A stretch of DNA of 20,862 nucleotides from CAJUOR01 sp964596105. GTDB taxonomy: Bacteria > Bacillota_I > Bacilli_A > Erysipelotrichales > Coprobacillaceae. Made by a program: the position numbers and the translations under genes. The DNA lies in the NCBI GenBank assembly GCA_964596105.1, contig CAZQRT010000015.1, forward strand, positions 1 to 20,862, in the 5' to 3' direction. This document shows positions 14,860-20,862 of the stretch, piece after piece; positions within the stretch are counted from its first letter, which is position 1, and each line of letters begins with the position of its first letter. A model generated the notes under the pieces. It did not search any database. It was not told the DNA's origin and saw only the letters and a list, made by a program, of their open reading frames with translations.

Positions 14860-14886
14860 AAAAAAAAGACAGCCAGAGCTGCCTTT
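14860..14886 (-). terminator. Terminator after the dipeptidase operon
   Basis: On the minus strand a 9-bp stem (14878-14886 with 14865-14873, one G-T wobble), a 4-nt loop and a U tract of about seven (14860-14867). It overlaps the dipeptidase stop codon and insulates the com promoter from upstream transcription. Confidence 0.85.
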
Positions 14887-15886
14887 AGTGCGTCACTTCT
14901 TTAAAGACCCTCAAAACATTCTCATGGAAAATCTTGGCGACATCCGCCGCGCTGAAGCCGGCGCGGTAGAGCTCCTCCTCCAGCATTCCCAGATACGAGG
15001 CGTCTTTCATTTCCAGATTCTGCTCGATACCGTCAAAATCCGAGCCGAGGCCGACACAGTCGATGCCCCCGACGCTCACGATATGCTTGATATGCTTGAC
15101 CATATCCTTGACATAAGAATAAGGTGTTTCCCCGTCCTTGAAATCATGGAGGAAATCCGCCGCGTAGTTGATGCCCATGACCCCGCCGCGTTTGGATAAC
15201 TCCCTGATCATATCATCCGTCATGTTGCGGACATGGGAACATACCGCGCGGGCATTGGAGTGGCTGGCGACAAACGGCCCCTTCGTGTATTTGACAACAT
15301 CGTAGAAACCGGCATCCGAGAGATGACTGACATCGATGATGATACCCAGACGGTTCATTTCCTGCACCATTTCGATGCCGTAAGGAGTCAGGCCGTCTTT
15401 GGTGTTCGGGGTATGGAAATCCGGCTTCTGGCTGCGGTCAGCCGGCATCGTGAAGTTAGGATGGCCGACGCCGTTGGCAAAGTTCCATGTCAGCGTGATC
15501 ATGCGCACCCCGAGGCGGTAGAAGTCCCTTAAGTACTCCAGCTTGCCCTTCGTCACGCCGCCCTCCTCGATCGTCAGAATCGCGGACATCTTGCCGTTTT
15601 TCTCATTTTCCACGATGTCCTGGTAATTACGGGCCGAGGCGATGTCATCCGCGTTGGCACCGATTTCCTGATAGAAACGGTCGATCATCGCCATGCAGGT
15701 CTCAAAAGGATTCTCAACATTAAACGGGACAAACATCGCGAAGCACTGGGCGAGATAATCGCCTTTTTTCATCTTCTCGATATCGATATTCATGCTGTTA
15801 TGCGCGAGATGAATATCGCCGAGATTCCTTTCCGAAGCCATAAACATACTGCCGATCGTATCGCAGTGCATATCAATTGCTTTCAT
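14885..15886 (-). CDS. Membrane dipeptidase-type M19 peptidase
   Basis: A 333-residue binuclear zinc dipeptidase of family M19 (renal dipeptidase-like), which hydrolyses dipeptides including some with a C-terminal D-residue. The metal motif is HxD (H7, D9) in DMHCDT, with a bridging Glu in TIEEGG (107/108), H188 in DVSHLS, H209 in ASHSNAR and D283 in GSDFDG. Full length for the family. There is no signal peptide, so despite the family name it is cytosolic here. The ATG at 15886 has SD AAGGAGG. Last gene of the operon, 12 bases after the MBL-fold gene, followed by a terminator. Confidence 0.9.
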   Translation of the reverse strand: MKAIDMHCDTIGSMFMASERNLGDIHLAHNSMNIDIEKMKKGDYLAQCFAMFVPFNVENPFETCMAMIDRFYQEIGANADDIASARNYQDIVENEKNGKMSAILTIEEGGVTKGKLEYLRDFYRLGVRMITLTWNFANGVGHPNFTMPADRSQKPDFHTPNTKDGLTPYGIEMVQEMNRLGIIIDVSHLSDAGFYDVVKYTKGPFVASHSNARAVCSHVRNMTDDMIRELSKRGGVMGINYAADFLHDFKDGETPYSYVKDMVKHIKHIVSVGGIDCVGLGSDFDGIEQNLEMKDASYLGMLEEELYRAGFSAADVAKIFHENVLRVFKEVTH

Positions 15887-15898
15887 GATCCTTCCTCC

Positions 15899-16486
15899 TT
15901 AACAAACGATGGTTTCGCCCGGTCTCACTAAAGCGAAATGATCTTCCGTGAACTGAGCGGCGATCTTCTCATCATAGAGACCGTGAGGATTCATATGGAT
16001 CGGCACGGTCTTTTTCGCGCCGATCAAAAGCGCGGCTTTTTTAGCGGTGGCGGCGTTCATGTTGAAACGGCCGTCCGTCGGAAGAAAAGCCAGATCGAGT
16101 TCTCCCAGATCTTTCATCATGTCTGTGATCGACGTATCACCGGCGAAATAAATCCGCTTGCCGTCCACGGCGACAATATAGCCGACGCAGCTTTCCTTGG
16201 GGTGATTGTGGTTGTAGGCCTCCACCGCGGAAATTCTGATGTTCCCGAAATCTCTGGTCAGATACGTATCGATGTCGGGATGAAGCATCTGCGGCTCGAC
16301 GATCACGGTATTCGCTTTCTTTTTAATCTTGGAAAGATCATCGTGATCAAAATGATGATGGGTGATTAATACCATATCAGCGGCAGGCTCATAACCGTCG
16401 CCGGCATAGGGGTCAATGTAAATGACCTGGCCGTCACTGGCGGTCAAACGCAGGCTGGCATGTCCCTGATAATAAATACTGGCCAT
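15899..16486 (-). CDS. MBL-fold metal-dependent hydrolase (UPF0173/YtkL-like)
   Basis: A 195-residue metallo-beta-lactamase-fold protein. The metal motif HxHxDH is intact (H43, H45, D47, H48 in ITHHHFDHDD). Further ligands are likely in NHNHPKES, the Asp of YFAGDTS and the His of VPIHMNPHG. The short, single-domain form with IYYQGHASLRL at the start resembles the UPF0173 group (YtkL of Bacillus), whose substrate is not known. No signal peptide. A strong SD (AAGGAGGT) precedes the ATG. It lies 14 bases after the 78-residue gene in a four-gene operon. Confidence 0.85.
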   Translation of the reverse strand: MASIYYQGHASLRLTASDGQVIYIDPYAGDGYEPAADMVLITHHHFDHDDLSKIKKKANTVIVEPQMLHPDIDTYLTRDFGNIRISAVEAYNHNHPKESCVGYIVAVDGKRIYFAGDTSITDMMKDLGELDLAFLPTDGRFNMNAATAKKAALLIGAKKTVPIHMNPHGLYDEKIAAQFTEDHFALVRPGETIVC

Positions 16487-16500
16487 ACCTGATTACCTCC

Positions 16501-16737
16501 TTAAAACTCAAAAACGTGATGCTGGTGATCTTTGGTGTAGGGCATCGCTTTTTTTAAATAAGCGATCGCGTCCTGTTCATCGAGGGGATCTAGAGGATCA
16601 ATAATGCCGTCTTTCGCGAGGCGCACGACATCATAAATAGAGCACCAGACCCCGTCCAGCGGGGTGTCTTTCATTTCCTGCTCATCGTATTTGCCGCTGA
16701 TCTCATAGGCAAACAGCTGTTTTCCCTCTTCGATCAT
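16501..16737 (-). CDS. Hypothetical 78-residue protein coupled to the aldo/keto reductase
   Basis: Not recognised. A small acidic soluble protein with no signal peptide, membrane segment or Cys motif (one Cys). It has a WCSIYDVVRLAKDGIIDP core and a His-rich C-terminus (KDHQHHVFEF). The start overlaps the stop of the reductase gene by ATGA (16734-16737), which strongly implies co-translation and perhaps a functional partnership. The MBL-fold gene follows 14 bases later. It is real by context: continuous operon packing, SD-like sequence in the preceding gene end and no competing frame. Confidence 0.75.
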   Translation of the reverse strand: MIEEGKQLFAYEISGKYDEQEMKDTPLDGVWCSIYDVVRLAKDGIIDPLDPLDEQDAIAYLKKAMPYTKDHQHHVFEF

Positions 16738-17852
16738 CCGAGATCCTCATGCACCCTGACGAGATTGTCGCGGATTGACAGATGCTGCGGGCACACCTTT
16801 TCACAGGCCCCGCATTTCCGGCAGTTTTGCGCCTGACCTTCATTTAAAGCGGCGTAACGGCGTTTGGCCGCGGCGAGATTGCCGTACATGGCCTCCTGAT
16901 TCCAGATCGCGAAGTTGCCGGGGATGTTGACCCCGAACGGACAAGGCATGCAGTACGCGCAGCCGGTACAGCCGTTCTTCACGCGGGCGGCGATCGCCTC
17001 GCGGACGGCATCAACCGCCTGCAGTTCCTGTTCATTTAAAACAATGCGGTCTTTCGAGAAAGTGGCGATATTATCCTTCACCTGCTCCAGGGTGGACATG
17101 CCGCTTAAGATCACTTTGACCTGCTGATGGCTGGCGACCCAGCCTAAAGCCCAGCTCGCCATGCTGCGGTCAGGATCGACTTCCTGGTAGATTTTCGCGA
17201 TATCATCAGGCAATGTGGCCAGGCTGCCGCCTTTGACAGGCTCCATCACCACTAACGGGATGCCCATTGTCTCAGCCAGGGCGACGCCTTTGTCGCCGGC
17301 CTGCTCATGACAGTCCATGTAATTGTACTGGATCTGGCAGAAATCCCAGTCAAAGCTCTTCAGAATCATCTCAAAAGCGTCGTAGTCATCGTGGAATGAG
17401 AAGCCGAGATGTTTGATTTTGCCGGCTTTTTTCATCTCTGAGATAAAGTCGAGAACGCCTAGATCAGCAATCTGCGCCCAGCGTTTTCTCGACATCGCGT
17501 GAAGCAGGTAGAAATCAATGTAATCCACTTTTAGACGTTCCAGCTGTTCGGCGAAAATGCGCGGCGCGTCTTCTTTGGTTTTTAATTCCCACACCGGCAT
17601 TTTCGTGGCCAGATAGAAACGGTCACGGTCATACTTAGACAAGACCTTGCCGACAAACGGCTCGCTTTTGCCGCCGTGGTACGGGTAGGCGGTATCGATG
17701 TAATTCACCCCGTGCGCAATGGCGTAATCGAGCATCTCTTCCGCTTTCGCCTCATCAATTTCCCCGTTCTCTAAACGCGGTAAACGCATGCAGCCAAAAC
17801 CCAAAAGGCTCGTCTTGATCCCGAGGCGGTCATCCATCGTTCGATATTCCAT
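16734..17852 (-). CDS. Aldo/keto reductase with C-terminal 4Fe-4S ferredoxin-like clusters
   Basis: A 372-residue oxidoreductase. The N-terminal three quarters is an aldo/keto reductase barrel with the catalytic tetrad visible: Asp and Tyr in YIDTAYPYHGG, Lys in LATKMP and His in YLLHAM. The C-terminal part has two Cys sets: CTGCAYCMPCPFG and CRKCGACEKVCP, the second a classical 4Fe-4S motif. Members of this fused family probably pass electrons between NAD(P)H and iron-sulfur carriers; the substrate is unknown. ATG 17852 is preferred over the GTG at 17870, which would add six basic residues and lie within the terminator region of the upstream gene. SD AGGAG lies about ten bases upstream. First gene of the four-gene operon. 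Confidence 0.9.
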   Translation of the reverse strand: MEYRTMDDRLGIKTSLLGFGCMRLPRLENGEIDEAKAEEMLDYAIAHGVNYIDTAYPYHGGKSEPFVGKVLSKYDRDRFYLATKMPVWELKTKEDAPRIFAEQLERLKVDYIDFYLLHAMSRKRWAQIADLGVLDFISEMKKAGKIKHLGFSFHDDYDAFEMILKSFDWDFCQIQYNYMDCHEQAGDKGVALAETMGIPLVVMEPVKGGSLATLPDDIAKIYQEVDPDRSMASWALGWVASHQQVKVILSGMSTLEQVKDNIATFSKDRIVLNEQELQAVDAVREAIAARVKNGCTGCAYCMPCPFGVNIPGNFAIWNQEAMYGNLAAAKRRYAALNEGQAQNCRKCGACEKVCPQHLSIRDNLVRVHEDLG

Positions 17853-17872
17853 AAATTTCTTTCTCCTCACAT

Positions 17873-17898
17873 AAAAAAGAACAGCCGCGGCTATTCTT
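17873..17898 (-). terminator. Terminator of the 133-residue gene
   Basis: The minus-strand hairpin AAGAAT-AGCC...GGCT-GTTCTT is followed by U6 (A run 17873-17878). A T-G wobble pairs only on the minus strand (A-C mismatch on plus), so it is directed against the minus-strand gene, whose stop lies inside it. The reductase start follows within 25 bases. Confidence 0.7.
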
Positions 17899-18292
17899 CT
17901 GAAACATCCTTGCGGGAATCAAAATAAGATCCCAGACGAACCTTCGCCAGGACTTTGACATCGTGACGAATTTCTTTTTCCCGGCTGCCGGACATAAAGT
18001 TGACCGAAGTTTCCTTGACCTCACTGAGCAGTTCCGGGAAGAAAGATGACGCCAGTTTTTCCGGCTCAATCCAGTCAATGATGCCCATCTGGCAGGTCAC
18101 AGCCTGATTTAAGGAATCACGAATCACAAATACGACTGCCTTTTCCGCATCCTCACGGCGGATCTCACAGATCCAGCCGTCTTTGGCATCGGCATTCACA
18201 AATTCCAGATTCATGACCTTCGCATAGTAATACAAGTCACGTTTTAAACGGGCAAGCTCTTTATCATCGCGGCGGAAATAATAACGCTTCAT
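17891..18292 (-). CDS. Hypothetical 133-residue protein
   Basis: Not recognised. A soluble, highly charged protein with a basic N-terminus (MKRYYFRRDDKELARLKRDLYYYAKV), a central strand-rich part (WICEIRREDAEKAVVFVIRD) and an acidic Glu-rich C-terminus. No signal peptide, membrane helix or metal motif. The ATG at 18292 has a strong SD (AAGGAGGG), and the gene has its own promoter and terminator, so it is very likely expressed as a single-gene unit. Possibly a lineage-specific regulatory or stress protein, but there is no direct evidence for function. Confidence 0.75.
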   Translation of the reverse strand: MKRYYFRRDDKELARLKRDLYYYAKVMNLEFVNADAKDGWICEIRREDAEKAVVFVIRDSLNQAVTCQMGIIDWIEPEKLASSFFPELLSEVKETSVNFMSGSREKEIRHDVKVLAKVRLGSYFDSRKDVSEE

Positions 18293-18303
18293 AATATCCC
18301 TCC

Positions 18304-18343
18304 TTATGCAAATTAACTATAACACAAATTCAAATTTATGCAA
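18304..18343 (-). promoter_or_regulatory. Promoter of the 133-residue gene flanked by TTATGCAA repeats
   Basis: Minus-strand TTGCAT (18338-18343), a 16-bp spacer and TATAGT (18316-18321). The 8-mer TTATGCAA occurs at 18304-18311 and 18336-18343, exactly 32 bp apart (about three helical turns), overlapping the -35 and the region just after the start site. This could be an operator pair. Confidence 0.45.
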
Positions 18344-18366
18344 GCCATTCTTTTTTTTCCTAAATA

Positions 18367-19239
18367 TTATTCAATAGAACTAACAATCGTTCTCAGTTCG
18401 TCGTAAGAGAAGTCATAACGGGTATGACAGAACTGACAGGAAACCTCGCAGTGCCCGTCTTTGGCCATGATGTCTTCAAGCTCCGCTTTGCCCAGCGTCT
18501 TCAAGGCGGCGGCAAAGTGCTCTTTACTGCAGTCACAGCGGTAGGATAAATCCTGACTGCCTAGTATTTCAACATCGGCGAACATCATGGCGGCAATCTC
18601 CTCTACCGTGTACCCTTCATCAATCAGGGTGGACATCGCCGGCAAGGCGTGAATGGCCTTATCTGTCATGTCGATATCTTCCTCAGTAGCCCCGGGCATC
18701 ATCTGCACGACGAGCACGCCGCTGGCGCGGACATGATTGTCCGTATCGACCAGCACCCCGACGCTGACCGCGGTAGGAATCTGCTCACTGGCGGCAAAGT
18801 ACATCGCGAAATCCTCGCCGATTTCCCCCGACACCAGTGGAACATTGGAGACAAAGGGATCTTTCAGACCGAGGTCGCGGATCACCTGCAGATAGCCATC
18901 TTTGCCGACCGCGTATCCGACATCCAGTTTGCCGGTTTTTTCATTGGTAAAGAAGCAGTGGGGATTGCCGACAAAGCCCTTGACCACCCCGTCGCCGCGC
19001 GTGACACAAAGCACGGTTCCGATCGGTCCGGAGCCATTGACGGTCACCGTGACTTTTTCATGATCCTTGTTCATCTCCGCCAGCACCAGCGCCAGGCTGG
19101 CCAGACGCCCGAAGGCCGCCGCGGAAGTCGGCCATAAATCATGAATCTTTCTGGCCTGTTCACAAAGGTCCGTGGTCTTGCCGACGAAAAGACGAATCGG
19201 CCGGTTTTTCACGCTCGCGCGGATTAATGTGTCACTCAT
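18367..19239 (-). CDS. hslO: Redox-regulated chaperone Hsp33
   Basis: A 290-residue holdase chaperone switched on by oxidation and unfolding. The C-terminal zinc centre is complete: C235-x-C237 and C268-xx-C271, the four cysteines that form disulfides under oxidative stress. The N-terminal core (LIRASVKN..., VTVNGSGPIGTVLCV) and GDGVVKGFVGNP match the family, and length is normal. The start overlaps the stop of a 32-residue membrane miniprotein (ATGA, 19236-19239), implying translational coupling. No terminator is seen after it. Last gene of glmU-prs-miniprotein-hslO. Confidence 0.95.
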   Translation of the reverse strand: MSDTLIRASVKNRPIRLFVGKTTDLCEQARKIHDLWPTSAAAFGRLASLALVLAEMNKDHEKVTVTVNGSGPIGTVLCVTRGDGVVKGFVGNPHCFFTNEKTGKLDVGYAVGKDGYLQVIRDLGLKDPFVSNVPLVSGEIGEDFAMYFAASEQIPTAVSVGVLVDTDNHVRASGVLVVQMMPGATEEDIDMTDKAIHALPAMSTLIDEGYTVEEIAAMMFADVEILGSQDLSYRCDCSKEHFAAALKTLGKAELEDIMAKDGHCEVSCQFCHTRYDFSYDELRTIVSSIE

Positions 19240-19334
19240 CCTTTTAACCCGATCAAAATATTCATCAGTACCGGCGTCAGGGTCATCGCCAGAACAATAA
19301 AGATAACCACCAGCGTTACGATTCTTTTATTCAT
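19236..19334 (-). CDS. 32-residue single-pass membrane miniprotein
   Basis: A tiny ORF: MNKR, then about 22 hydrophobic residues (IVTLVVIFIVLAMTLTPVLM), then NILIGLKG. The ATG at 19334 has an SD-like AAAGGG eight bases upstream. A longer in-frame reading reaching into prs is less likely because it lacks a sensible N-terminus and would overlap prs. The gene sits 25 bases after the prs stop and its own stop overlaps the hslO start (ATGA). Size, N-terminal charge and a stress-gene neighbour recall the Prli42-like miniproteins of Firmicutes (stressosome membrane anchors); this is a resemblance only. Confidence 0.7.
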   Translation of the reverse strand: MNKRIVTLVVIFIVLAMTLTPVLMNILIGLKG

Positions 19335-19359
19335 TTCCGCATCCCTTTCAATGAAAGAC

Positions 19360-20322
19360 TTACAGATATTCCCCGCCGTATTTCGCGAATACTTCGCTGA
19401 CCGGCTTATGCTCCTCAATATTCTTGATGGTCATGGCCAATAGCTCAGATACCGTCACGACATGAAGCTTGTCAAAATGTTTTTCCTCCGGAAGCTCGAT
19501 GGTGTCGGTCACCACGACTTCCCGGGCCATGCTGTTATTCAGGCGCTGCGCCGCTTCTCCGGAGAAAACCGCGTGGGTGCAGGCGATATAAATATCGCGG
19601 GCGCCTTTCTCTTTGAGAACGGCCGCGCCGGCGGCAATCGTTCCGCCCGTATCGATCATATCATCGATCATGATGCACGTCTTGTCTTTGACATCGCCGA
19701 TGATGCCCATCACTTCCGCGACATTCGGCTGCGGGCGCCGCTTGTCGATGATCGCGATCTCCGAGTGCAGCATGTTCGCCACTCTTCTCGCCCTTGTGGC
19801 CCCGCCGTGATCGGGCGATACCACGCAGACGTTGTCAAGATTCAAAGATTTAAAATAGGAGCCCAGAATCGGCAGCGCCGTCATATCATCGATCGGAACA
19901 TTAAAGAAGCCCTGGATCTGCGCGGCATGCAGATCGATGGTCACAACCCGGTCAACCCCGGCCGCGGTCAGCATATCCGCGACCAGCTTCGAGGTAATCG
20001 GCTGTCTCGGCTTGGCCTTGCGGTCCTGGCGGGCGTATCCGAAATAAGGCATGACCGCCGTGATCTCGCGGGCGCTGGCCCGTTTTAAAGCATCCGTCAT
20101 AATCAGTAATTCCATGAGATTCTCATTGACCGGAGCGCTCGTGGACTGCACCACATAAACATGCTTGCCGCGCACCGACTCGTTAATCTCGACAAGGATC
20201 TCGCCATCCGCAAAATGGTGAACCTGACAATCCCCCAGTTCGACATGGAGATAATTCGCGATCTTTTCCGCTAATCTGCGGCTGCTGGTAAGCGAAAAAA
20301 TCGTCAGTTCCGTTGCTTCCAT
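19360..20322 (-). CDS. prs: Ribose-phosphate pyrophosphokinase (PRPP synthetase)
   Basis: A 320-residue cytosolic enzyme making PRPP from ribose 5-phosphate and ATP for nucleotide, His and Trp synthesis. Seen: ATP-binding segment YARQDRK (about 96-102), TIDLHAAQIQGFF with catalytic His131, and the PRPP loop MIDDMIDTGGT (218-228). Length is standard. SD AAGGAGG lies in the last codons of glmU, and the prs ATG is three bases after the glmU stop, the usual Firmicute glmU-prs pair. Confidence 0.97.
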   Translation of the reverse strand: MEATELTIFSLTSSRRLAEKIANYLHVELGDCQVHHFADGEILVEINESVRGKHVYVVQSTSAPVNENLMELLIMTDALKRASAREITAVMPYFGYARQDRKAKPRQPITSKLVADMLTAAGVDRVVTIDLHAAQIQGFFNVPIDDMTALPILGSYFKSLNLDNVCVVSPDHGGATRARRVANMLHSEIAIIDKRRPQPNVAEVMGIIGDVKDKTCIMIDDMIDTGGTIAAGAAVLKEKGARDIYIACTHAVFSGEAAQRLNNSMAREVVVTDTIELPEEKHFDKLHVVTVSELLAMTIKNIEEHKPVSEVFAKYGGEYL

Positions 20323-20325
20323 CGC

Positions 20326-20862
20326 TTATTTTTCCTCCTTGGCTTTTTTGATTTTCAAGCGCCGCTCCTCTAAAACTTTCGCGTACCCATCCTTGTTCAC
20401 CTGTCTGGCCCGGGCGATCGCCAGGGCGTCACTGGCCACATCCTCCGTGACCGTGGAGCCGGCCGCGACGAACGCGCCCTTGCCCACCTTGACCGGCGCC
20501 ACTAAATTCGTGTTGCAGCCGACAAAGACATCATCCTCGAGAATCGTCTGGAACTTATTGGCCCCGTCATAGTTACTGGTGATGGTGCCGCAGCCGATAT
20601 TGACATTCGCGCCCACCGTGGCATCCCCGATATAACTTAAATGCGCGGCCTTGCTGCCCTTGCCGAACGTGGTCTTTTTCATTTCCACGAAATTGCCGAT
20701 ATGGACATTTTCCATAATGTGGCAGTTCGTCCGCAGGCGCGCGAACGGGCCGATATCCGTGCCGCTTTCCACTTGAGAATCGGAAAGCTGCGAATACGTA
20801 ATGATGACATCATCACTCACGATGGTATTGATTAATCTCGTGTAAGGCCCGATCTGGCACTG
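20326..20862 (-). CDS. glmU: GlmU, bifunctional UDP-GlcNAc pyrophosphorylase/acetyltransferase (C-terminal part)
   Basis: Only the C-terminal acetyltransferase half is in the window; the frame runs open through 20862 (reading QCQIGPYTRL at the edge), so the start lies outside. GlmU makes UDP-GlcNAc for peptidoglycan and wall polymers. Left-handed beta-helix hexapeptides are seen (IGPFARLR, IGNFVEMKKT, IGDATVG, GCGTITSNYDG). The conserved KAAHLSYIGD and NYDGANK hold active-site residues of the acetyltransferase. Its end carries the SD of prs. Confidence 0.95.
   Translation of the reverse strand, partial: QCQIGPYTRLINTIVSDDVIITYSQLSDSQVESGTDIGPFARLRTNCHIMENVHIGNFVEMKKTTFGKGSKAAHLSYIGDATVGANVNIGCGTITSNYDGANKFQTILEDDVFVGCNTNLVAPVKVGKGAFVAAGSTVTEDVASDALAIARARQVNKDGYAKVLEERRLKIKKAKEEK

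Noticed and set aside
14831..14860. TTCTCCACA and TTGCCCACA as further DnaA boxes upstream of comFA
   Set aside because: One and two mismatches at conserved positions and no perfect box nearby; weaker than the 4199-4258 cluster.
19342..19356. CTTTCA/TGAAAG palindrome between prs and the miniprotein gene
   Set aside because: One-base loop and no T run; it cannot form a useful terminator and may be chance.
1..20862. CRISPR array, insertion sequence, prophage or toxin-antitoxin module
   Set aside because: No spaced repeats, transposase, integrase, phage structural gene or recognisable toxin pair was seen on either strand.

Overview
The window looks like a chromosomal stretch of a low-to-medium GC Firmicute, probably a gut-type Erysipelotrichia-like organism. 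That placement is an inference from gene content: a comFA/comFC-secA-prfB block, dockerin and cadherin-like surface proteins, Gram-positive Shine-Dalgarno sites, sigma-A promoters and small single-pass membrane proteins. Nothing looks like a phage, insertion sequence or CRISPR array. The sequence is a scaffold with two 100-N gaps, and both gaps break a gene.

Layout. 1-260: a tRNA-Leu(CAG) with its own promoter and a bidirectional terminator. 252-4087 (minus): a two-gene surface operon. The first gene is a secreted glucosaminidase-type peptidoglycan hydrolase. Once the first gap is repaired, it ends in a type I dockerin. Six bases later begins a membrane-anchored protein with a secreted N-terminal Ig/cohesin-like domain, a Pro-Glu linker, a cadherin-like domain, one membrane segment and a long acidic cytoplasmic tail. 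4088-4292: an AT-rich divergent control region with three same-strand DnaA-box-like 9-mers. 4293-5193 (plus): a MutT-like Nudix hydrolase and a very short SSB. 5223-6899 (minus): a cytoplasmic M14 zinc carboxypeptidase. 7008-8961 (plus): a PfkB sugar kinase (gapped), a YcxB-like membrane protein and a membrane-anchored GH25 lysozyme, tightly packed.

9003-14768 (minus): comFA, comFC, a cold-shock protein, secA and prfB. This resembles the familiar comFA-comFC-hpf-secA-prfB block of Firmicutes, but a cold-shock gene sits where hpf is usually found. 14885-17852 (minus): a putative operon of aldo/keto reductase with ferredoxin-like Cys clusters, a 78-residue orphan, an MBL-fold hydrolase and an M19 dipeptidase. 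17891-18292: an unknown 133-residue protein. 18367-20862 (minus): glmU (partial), prs, a 32-residue membrane miniprotein and hslO (Hsp33), with very short gaps or overlaps.

Themes are envelope turnover (glucosaminidase, GH25, GlmU, possibly the M14 and M19 peptidases), DNA uptake (ComFA, ComFC, possibly the short SSB) and core housekeeping (SecA, RF2, Prs, Hsp33). The most notable candidate system is the dockerin hydrolase with its translationally coupled membrane receptor. In the given sequence it is partly hidden by a scaffold gap that duplicates 55 bp and shifts the reading frame.
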